64,000 nt of DNA from Streptomyces yangpuensis (GTDB taxonomy: Bacteria > Actinomycetota > Actinomycetes > Streptomycetales > Streptomycetaceae): the NCBI RefSeq assembly GCF_001005295.1, contig NZ_LBMK01000002.1:547594-611593 (forward strand), in the 5' to 3' direction. The notes beneath the pieces were generated by a model. That model ran no database searches and was not told where the DNA came from. It saw nothing but the letters and a program-made list of their open reading frames with translations. Shown one piece after another: positions 58,745-64,000 of the stretch; position 1 is the stretch's first letter, and each line of letters opens with the position of its first letter. The position numbers were made by a program, and so were the translations under genes.

Positions 58745-58868
58745 TCTGTTTGTCCCCGACCGGGGGCGACGACAGAGAAGGGGCCTCGGGACTGGCAGAA
58801 CCAGGTACCAGCCGAACCCGGCCGACCGGCCGGAACGACTAGCCGAACAAGACGAGGAAGAAACCACC

Positions 58869-59240
58869 GTGCAACTCGAAGCGCACGCCCCGTCCGTACC
58901 GCAGACCCAAACGATCTCCCCGCCCGCAGTCCCGGAGGACCACACCTTGACCCCGCTCACCGCGCTGACCGCGCTCGACGACGCCATCGAGAACCTCGGC
59001 GTCCCGGTTCCCTGCCGCACCTTCGACCCCGAGGTCTTCTTCGCCGAGTCCCCGGCCGACGTCGAGTACGCCAAGTCCCTCTGCCGGACCTGCCCGCTGG
59101 TCGAGGCCTGCCTCGCCGGAGCGGTCGAGCGCCGCGAGCCCTGGGGTGTCTGGGGTGGCGAGCTCTTCGTCCAGGGTGTCGTCGTAGCCCGCAAGCGGCC
59201 CCGTGGCCGTCCGCGCAAGAACCCGGTTGTCTCGGCATGA
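58869..59240 (+). CDS. wblC: WhiB-family iron-sulfur transcription factor WblC (WhiB7)
   Basis: 123 residues. The four Fe-S cysteines are C49, C72, C75 and C81 (C-R-T-C in the central pair). The G-V-W-G-G turn is at 93-97, and a basic AT-hook K-R-P-R-G-R-P-R-K at 109-117 marks the WhiB7/WblC class. It binds the housekeeping sigma factor and activates ribosome-protection, efflux and other antibiotic-resistance genes. GTG 58869 with AGGAAG upstream. The leader shows attenuation features. Overlaps the next gene by ATGA. Confidence 0.95.
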   Translation: MQLEAHAPSVPQTQTISPPAVPEDHTLTPLTALTALDDAIENLGVPVPCRTFDPEVFFAESPADVEYAKSLCRTCPLVEACLAGAVERREPWGVWGGELFVQGVVVARKRPRGRPRKNPVVSA

Positions 59241-59566
59241 CCGCCACCGGAACCATCGACCGCCCCCTGACGCACGACCCCCTGAAGCAGGCCCTCATGA
59301 CCGCCCACACCACGAGCGAGCAGCCCCACGGCGCCGCCCACGCAGACTTCATCACCGCCGGCGCGATCACCTCGCGTCAGAACAGGACCCGCGAAATGCA
59401 ACTCATCCCAGAAGCCCTGGCTCGCGCCCATATGGACGACCGCATGCGAGAGGCCGACGCCGAGCGTCACGCCCTCCGCCTGGTCGCCGCCCGCCGCATG
59501 CAGCGGCGAGCCGAGCGCGTCTCACTGCGCGCCCGGCGCGCACTGGCCATGGCCGTCATGCACTAA
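59237..59566 (+). CDS. Small basic helical protein coupled to wblC
   Basis: 109 residues; the C-terminal half is very Arg/Ala-rich and helical (R-M-R-E-A-D-A-E-R-H-A-L-R-L-V-A-A-R-R-M, then R-A-E-R-V-S-L-R-A-R-R-A). ATG 59237 overlaps the wblC stop, so it is co-translated with WblC. No family recognised. The charge suggests nucleic-acid or ribosome contact, and the coupling suggests a role in the WblC response; both are guesses. Confidence 0.7.
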   Translation: MTATGTIDRPLTHDPLKQALMTAHTTSEQPHGAAHADFITAGAITSRQNRTREMQLIPEALARAHMDDRMREADAERHALRLVAARRMQRRAERVSLRARRALAMAVMH

Positions 59567-59598
59567 GAGGTCATGCTCCAGGAACTGGATGCAGCCTC

Positions 59599-59632
59599 CC
59601 GGGGGACCGGTCCGTTCGGACCGGTCCCCCGG
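59599..59632. terminator. 16-bp-stem terminator after the wblC operon
   Basis: A perfect 16-bp stem (59599-59614 with 59617-59632) with a 2-nt loop. It ends transcription 33 nt after the small helical gene. Confidence 0.85.
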
Positions 59633-59677
59633 TGCGTTGCGCGGGCCCGCCCACCCCGGTGGAGGTACCGTCTGGAG

Positions 59678-59887
59678 GTGGACCAGCCGACTCCCCAGCC
59701 CGACCCGTCGGGATCCGAGGCCCAGCCCGTCGTCGTCTGCGCGCGCTGCGGCACCCAGTCCCCCGGCGGAGCCCCGCCCACCTGGACCTGTTCGGTGGAG
59801 AACGGGACCAGAGAGTACTTCTGCGTCGAATGCGCCCGCGCCAACCTCCGGGCGATCGAAGGCAGGCTCGACTCCTCCTGGTGGTGA
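59678..59887 (+). CDS. Small zinc-ribbon-like hypothetical protein
   Basis: 69 residues. Two knuckles, V-C-A-R-C-G and F-C-V-E-C-A-R-A-N-L-R-A-I-E-G, with W-T-C-S-V-E-N-G between, suggest a zinc-binding fold. The N-terminal ~20 residues are Pro-rich. GTG 59678 starts the conserved part; the frame continues upstream to 59573 across the terminator, which is unlikely. No family assigned. Confidence 0.65.
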   Translation: MDQPTPQPDPSGSEAQPVVVCARCGTQSPGGAPPTWTCSVENGTREYFCVECARANLRAIEGRLDSSWW

Positions 59888-59896
59888 CGGCCGGTG

Positions 59897-59916
59897 GTGA
59901 CGGCCCGGGCCGTCAC
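59897..59916. terminator. Palindromic convergent terminator
   Basis: A perfect 20-bp palindrome (GTGACGGCCC and its complement) spans the stop codon of the minus-strand ABC1 kinase gene and follows the zinc-ribbon gene by 9 nt. Confidence 0.6.
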
Positions 59917-61241
59917 TCGGCCGACGCGAACCCGGGCAGCCAGGTGTCCAGTTCGTCGCGCAGTCGCACCGTCGCGCCCAGCTGGCACAGCACTCCGATG
60001 GTGCTCAGCGTCACCCGGTGGATCAGCAGGTACGAGGGCGGCAGGTTGATCTGCCGGCCCAACTGGTGCGCGGGGGATCGGGGATCGGCGATCCGTGCCG
60101 CCTGACCGCGCAGCCACGGCCGGGTGAAGGTGAACTCCTCGGCCTCGGCAGGCTCGATGATCGGCTTCAGATAGTCCAGCACGGCGTCCGGGTCCAGCTC
60201 GACGGACTCCTTCACGACCCCCTCGGCGCACAGGTGGCCGTAGACCCCTTCGGCGTCGCCGTCCAGCGTCATCCGCAGGGACCGGCCGATGGGCCTCGGC
60301 CAGCCGCCGGGCAGCCGGTCGACCGTGCCGAAGTCCAGTACGCCCAGCCGCATCCGGCCGTCCGCCCCCGGTATCAGCCGGAAGTTCCCCGGGTGCGGAT
60401 CCGCGTGCAGCAGACCCGTCCGCGCGGGACCGGAGAAGAGGAACCGGGCCAGCAGCTGCCCGGCGCGGTCGCGCTCCTCCTCGGTGCCGTCGGCGATGAC
60501 CTCCGACAGCGGGGTCCCGTCCATCCACTCGGTCACCAGCACCTGGTCGCCCTGGTGCACCACGTCCGGGACGATCACGTCCGGGTCGTCCACGAAGGCG
60601 TCCGCATGGGTCCGCTGGGCCTCGGCCTCCAGCTCGTAGTCGAGCTCCTCCGACACCCGGTCGCGCAACTCCTTGATCAGCGGCTTGAGCTCCATACCGG
60701 GAACCATCGGGCCCAGCAGCCCCGCGAACCGGCCCAGTTGCTTCAGATCCGACAGCAACGCCTCACCGGCCCCCGGGTACTGGACCTTCACCGCGACCTG
60801 CCGGCCGTCGTGCCACACCGCCCGGTGCACCTGCCCGATCGAGGCCGCCGCGGCCGGCTTGTCCTCGAACTCCTCGAACAGGTCCCGCCAGTCCGCCCCC
60901 AGACGCTCCGCCAGTACTTGGTGCACCGTCGCCGCAGGCAGCGGCGGGGCCGCCTCCTGGAGCTTGGTCAGCGCCGCCCGGTAGGGCCCCGCGACCTCCT
61001 CGGGCAGAGCCGACTCGAAGACCGACAGGGCCTGCCCGAACTTCATGGCACCGCCCTTCAGTTCCCCGAGCGTGCGGAACAACTGCTCGGCGGTGCGCTG
61101 CTGGAGCTCGCGCGCCACGATCTCCGCGGACTTGCCCCCGATCCGCTTGCCCAGCCCCCAGGTGACCCGGCCCGCGATGCCGAGCGGCAGCGCGGCCAGC
61201 TTGACGGTACGGGTGACCGCCTTCCGGGGAAGATCAGACAT
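59913..61241 (-). CDS. ABC1/UbiB-family atypical kinase
   Basis: 442 residues. Family landmarks are K-x-G-Q (M-K-F-G-Q-A-L), the Ala-rich loop A-A-A-A-S-I-G-Q-V-H, V-A-V-K-V-Q-Y-P-G, L-L-H-A-D-P-H-P-G-N-F and L-D-F-G-T-V. These atypical kinases/ATPases support isoprenoid lipid (quinone) metabolism. In M. tuberculosis, Rv3197, next to whiB7, was reported to contribute to drug tolerance. ATG 61241 follows GGAGGGG. It lies 75 nt downstream of the ThiF-like gene, so is probably co-transcribed. Confidence 0.92.
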   Translation of the reverse strand: MSDLPRKAVTRTVKLAALPLGIAGRVTWGLGKRIGGKSAEIVARELQQRTAEQLFRTLGELKGGAMKFGQALSVFESALPEEVAGPYRAALTKLQEAAPPLPAATVHQVLAERLGADWRDLFEEFEDKPAAAASIGQVHRAVWHDGRQVAVKVQYPGAGEALLSDLKQLGRFAGLLGPMVPGMELKPLIKELRDRVSEELDYELEAEAQRTHADAFVDDPDVIVPDVVHQGDQVLVTEWMDGTPLSEVIADGTEEERDRAGQLLARFLFSGPARTGLLHADPHPGNFRLIPGADGRMRLGVLDFGTVDRLPGGWPRPIGRSLRMTLDGDAEGVYGHLCAEGVVKESVELDPDAVLDYLKPIIEPAEAEEFTFTRPWLRGQAARIADPRSPAHQLGRQINLPPSYLLIHRVTLSTIGVLCQLGATVRLRDELDTWLPGFASAE

Positions 61242-61316
61242 GAGCCCCTCCAATTCCCAGACAGCTGCGCCGCAAGCGGCGGTTCGGCTGAAACCCCTCG
61301 GTCCCCGAGCATCCTG

Positions 61317-62471
61317 TCACGGCCCTCCCGGCGGGTTGCCGCCCGATCCGCTCCACGGGGCCCGTCCTCCCGCCCGGAGCAGTTCCGCGGGCTCCGAGGC
61401 CGCCCCGCAGGGACAGTCGGGGTGGGGGCGGACCGGAGCCTGCTCCCAGCGCAGGGTGGGCAGGGCCGCCTCCCAGCGCGAGCCCGTGGAGGCCGGCAGC
61501 TGCCCGTCGAGGAAGGCGAGTGCGTGGGCCGCGGCCAGCCCGGCCACCGCCGTGGACAGACCCAGGTCGCAGGCGGCGCTCCCACGGCGGCGGTGGGACG
61601 ATCGCCACTGCACGAGCATCCTCGGCCAGGCCGGGTCCCGGTCCACGCGGTCGCGCTCCATGCACCCGGCGCACGCCGTCGTGCCCGGCAGCACCAGCGG
61701 CCCGACCAGGCCCGTCCCCTCCAACACCCCCGCGTACAGGTGTGGAATGCCCGAGGCGACCCAGTCGGCGGCGGTGTCCGGATCCGGGGCCCAGGCGTGC
61801 AGCCCGTCCCGCGGCGCGACCACCACCAGGGACAGCCCGGGCTCCGTCCCCTCCTCCTCCCCGGCCCGCGGGCCGGGGCCCGGGGCCGCGGAGCGGACCG
61901 CTCCCGCCGCGGCCTCCGCCCGCATCCGGCCCACGCTCCCCGCGTTCAGTCCGCCCGGTGCCACATCGGCCGGCTCCACCCGGCCCCCGTCGAGCACCTC
62001 GACCCGCCCCACGCCCGCTCCCGCCAGTACCGTCGCGATCACGGTGCCCACCCGGCCGCTCCCGCGCACCCGTACCCGTATCGCCCGGCGCGCCGCGACC
62101 CCCCGCAGGTCCCCACCGGGCTCCCGGTGGACCAGCGAGAGCGATCCCAGGTCCGGGCCCAGCCGCTCCAGGGTCTCCGGATGCCGGCGCAGGGCCTGCG
62201 CCCGCGGGCCGCCCGCCGTCGCGTCGTCGAGCAGCCCGGCCCCCGCCAGCCGTCGCACCAGGGCGTCGGCGAGGCCGTCCGGCAGTCCCATCCGTGTGGC
62301 CTCCGCCCGCAGCAGCTCCATCCCCCGGGTCCCGTCCATCCGGTCGACGAGCGTGCCCGTCGCCGTGTCCACGGGCCCGAGCACCACCGCGTGCGCCGGC
62401 GTCACCCCGAACTGCACCGTCTGCAGATCCCGCCATGCCCGCGCCAGCGCCGGCTTCACCCTCGGAAACAT
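61317..62471 (-). CDS. ThiF/E1-like adenylyltransferase-fold protein (Rv3196-like)
   Basis: 384 residues. An N-terminal ~110-residue region with V-V-L-G-P-V-D-T-A-T-G resembles the winged-helix, leader-binding part of TOMM cyclodehydratase partners. It is followed by a Rossmann-type E1 core (V-R-V-R-G-S-G-R-V-G-T-V-I-A-T-V-L) and zinc-like cysteines T-A-C-A-G-C-M-E and C-P-C-G-A. The adenylation Arg/Lys positions are not obvious. No precursor peptide or dehydrogenase gene lies nearby, so a peptide-modification role is unproven. ATG 62471 with GAGGGGGG. Confidence 0.78.
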   Translation of the reverse strand: MFPRVKPALARAWRDLQTVQFGVTPAHAVVLGPVDTATGTLVDRMDGTRGMELLRAEATRMGLPDGLADALVRRLAGAGLLDDATAGGPRAQALRRHPETLERLGPDLGSLSLVHREPGGDLRGVAARRAIRVRVRGSGRVGTVIATVLAGAGVGRVEVLDGGRVEPADVAPGGLNAGSVGRMRAEAAAGAVRSAAPGPGPRAGEEEGTEPGLSLVVVAPRDGLHAWAPDPDTAADWVASGIPHLYAGVLEGTGLVGPLVLPGTTACAGCMERDRVDRDPAWPRMLVQWRSSHRRRGSAACDLGLSTAVAGLAAAHALAFLDGQLPASTGSRWEAALPTLRWEQAPVRPHPDCPCGAASEPAELLRAGGRAPWSGSGGNPPGGP

Positions 62472-62694
62472 GTCCGACCCCCCTCGATATCCGTGCGGAC
62501 CGCGCCGCCGTATTTCCCGCTCCCCGGCAACAGTGCCCCCCTGCCGGAATCCGTGCAGGAATTTGTCCACAGGCAGGAGGTATTCGGCATATGAGATGAA
62601 GAGGAATGCCGCTTCGGGCACCGACTGCGAACCGCCCGTGTTCGAACTCCGGACGAGCGGGACTTCCGCCGCCGTCACCGGGTAACGTCGTGGC

Positions 62695-63234
62695 GTGTCC
62701 GCCGACCCACCGCCGCGCGCCGTCGAAGTCCGCCGGAGCGCGCGCCGCCGCAGGACCGTATCCGCCTACCGCGAGGGTGACCGTACGGTCGTCCTCATCC
62801 CTGCCCGGATGTCCGAGGCGGAGGAGCGGCGCTGGGTGGGTGTCATGCTCGACAAGCTGGCCGCCCAGGAGAGCAGACGCACCCTCGGGGACGCGGAACT
62901 CACCGAACGCGCCGAGCGTTTGTCCGAGCAGTTCTTCGACGGCCGCGCCCGCCCCCGGTCTGTCCGCTGGGTCACCAACCAGAACACCCGCTGGGGCTCC
63001 TGCACCCCGGCCGAAGGCAGCATCCGGCTCTCGCACCGCCTCCAGGGCATGCCCGAGTACGTCGTCGACTACGTGCTCCTGCACGAGTTGGCCCACCTCC
63101 TCGTGCCCGGCCACGGCCCCCGCTTCTGGGAGCTGCTGGAGGCGTACCCGCGCACCGAGCGGGCCCGGGGCTACCTGGAGGGCGTGGTCGCGGCCGAGCG
63201 CCTGCCGAAGGTGCCCGCCGCCCGCGAGGAATGA
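62695..63234 (+). CDS. YgjP/M48-type metallopeptidase-like protein
   Basis: 179 residues of the YgjP (DUF45) family. The zinc motif is V-L-L-H-E-L-A-H-L-L-V-P-G-H-G-P-R-F-W (H-E-x-x-H with a third His). Before it come W-V-T-N-Q-N-T-R-W-G-S-C and I-R-L-S-H-R-L. These proteins resemble SprT/wss1 proteases but many have unknown substrates. GTG 62695, divergent from the ThiF-like gene. Confidence 0.88.
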   Translation: MSADPPPRAVEVRRSARRRRTVSAYREGDRTVVLIPARMSEAEERRWVGVMLDKLAAQESRRTLGDAELTERAERLSEQFFDGRARPRSVRWVTNQNTRWGSCTPAEGSIRLSHRLQGMPEYVVDYVLLHELAHLLVPGHGPRFWELLEAYPRTERARGYLEGVVAAERLPKVPAAREE

Positions 63235-63374
63235 CACACGCAGGCCGGACGGACCGCCCGTCGTGTCACACAGCGTGATGTGTACCGGGTTGGTACCGGC
63301 TTGGCCGGATGTCGGCAGATGCCGTTAGCCTGAGCGGCACGAATGCTCAGTCGGGATGGGGGACGTCGTTACGC

Positions 63375-64000
63375 ATGGCAAGGGAATTCCAGCGCGGCCA
63401 CAAGGCCAAGGTCAGTGATCTCACAGCGGGCACCGATCTGTACGTAGGCGTCCAGATCTCCGGGCCCGGACTCACCTTCGACATCAGCTGTTTCGGTCTG
63501 GACGTCAACGAGCAGCTCTCGGACGACCGTTACTTCGTCTTTTTCAATCAGCCGAAGTCACCGGAAGAGTCCATCCAGCTGCTCGGCGCGCAGTCCGGTG
63601 ACACGGAATCCTTCCGGGTGACCCTGGACCGTGTCCCGGCGTCCATCCACAAGCTGTCCTTCACCGCCACGATCGACGGCGCCGGACAGATGTCGCAGAT
63701 CGGCCCGGGCTACATCCGGATCGTGGCCGGCGGCGAAGAGGTCGTCCGGTACGCGTTCACCGGTGCGGAGTTCAGCACCGAGCGGGCCGTGATGCTCGGC
63801 GACTTCTACCTGAAGGACGTGTGGCGCTTCGCCGCCGTCGGCCAGGGCTTCGACGGCGGGCTGGACGCCCTGCTGAAGAACTTCGGCGGCGAGGTCGCCG
63901 AGGAGCAGGAGCAGCCGCAGCAGCAGGCTCCGGCGGCCGGCGCCCCCGGCTTCGCACCGCCGCCGCAGGCGGCCGCCCCGGCCCCGGCCCCGCATGCCCC
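63375..64000 (+). CDS. TerD-family protein (3' end beyond window)
   Basis: 208 residues visible. The TerD domain starts M-A-R-E-F-Q-R-G-H-K-A-K-V-S-D-L, then F-D-I-S-C-F-G-L-D and F-Y-L-K-D-V-W-R-F-A-A-V-G-Q-G-F. A Gln/Pro/Ala-rich linker (residues ~177 onward) leads off the edge, implying a further C-terminal domain. TerD proteins bind Ca2+ and occur in stress and phage/tellurite-resistance gene sets; actinobacterial copies are chromosomal and influence differentiation. ATG 63375. Confidence 0.9.
   Translation, partial: MAREFQRGHKAKVSDLTAGTDLYVGVQISGPGLTFDISCFGLDVNEQLSDDRYFVFFNQPKSPEESIQLLGAQSGDTESFRVTLDRVPASIHKLSFTATIDGAGQMSQIGPGYIRIVAGGEEVVRYAFTGAEFSTERAVMLGDFYLKDVWRFAAVGQGFDGGLDALLKNFGGEVAEEQEQPQQQAPAAGAPGFAPPPQAAAPAPAPHA

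Noticed and set aside
61317..62471. Complete thiazole/oxazole peptide (TOMM) cluster
   Set aside because: No precursor peptide, YcaO or dehydrogenase gene is present; only one ThiF-like protein.
1..64000. CRISPR array, tRNA, rRNA, or prophage
   Set aside because: No regularly spaced repeats, no tRNA cloverleaf or rRNA stretch, and no phage structural genes were seen.

Overview
The window is a gene-dense piece of a high-GC actinobacterial chromosome, almost certainly a Streptomyces core region. Third codon positions are nearly all G or C. GTG starts and 4-base GTGA/ATGA overlaps are common. Marker families include wblC/whiB7, mycoredoxin, the AdnAB-type helicase-nuclease pair, DUF3117, DUF3107 and DUF3152. 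I see no rRNA, tRNA, CRISPR array or complete insertion sequence.

Positions 1-31300 resemble the gene order known from Mycobacterium around Rv1177-Rv1239. In order: acetyltransferase, ferredoxin and succinyl-DAP aminotransferase (1-2716); a small secreted protein and a membrane-anchored lysozyme-fold protein; dapE; a LOG-type phosphoribohydrolase; a folP2-like DHPS paralogue; a DivIVA-like protein; 3-methyladenine glycosylase; enoyl-CoA hydratase; DUF3117. Next comes the envelope-stress block: O-methyltransferase, ECF sigma factor, anti-sigma factor, HtrA protease and TatB (10463-14686). It is followed by Mrp, DUF1003, an MgtE-N/CBS protein, a lipoprotein and CorA (15678-21486). A looser group (SUFU-domain, DUF6758-like, PHP, MarC, hydrolase) leads to a DEAD-box RNA helicase that appears to start at CTG (28198).

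Positions 26084-63234 resemble the mycobacterial Rv3195-Rv3211 neighbourhood: RNA helicase, ferritin-like protein, DUF3107, TetR, hydrolase, DUF3152, moeZ, peptidase, an alkyltransferase-like protein, two UvrD/RecB-nuclease proteins (AdnA/AdnB-like), NudC, mycoredoxin, UvrD2, WblC, an ABC1 kinase, a ThiF-like protein and a YgjP-type metallopeptidase. The biochemical themes are DNA repair (AdnAB, UvrD2, ATL, Tag), thiol/NAD homeostasis (mycoredoxin, NudC), and antibiotic and envelope stress (WblC, the ECF system).

The main accessory feature is a four-gene unit at 34206-38706 inserted between the DUF3152 gene and moeZ. It holds a DUF3492/PelF-like glycosyltransferase, a multi-spanning membrane protein, a nucleotide-sugar epimerase and a spherulin-4-like protein that seems to lack its usual catalytic acids. 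It resembles a reduced Pel/galactosaminoglycan-type polysaccharide system and is the best candidate for an undescribed system here.

Regulatory highlights are a wblC locus with an AT-rich WhiB7-type promoter, a 108-codon upstream ORF and an intrinsic terminator before the gene (58203-58868); an ECF-type GGAACC/CGTT promoter before the sigma factor gene (11149); tandem palindromes before the enoyl-CoA hydratase gene; and a 159-bp MITE-like hairpin whose arm ends in the stop codon of the YbhN-family gene (42011-42169).
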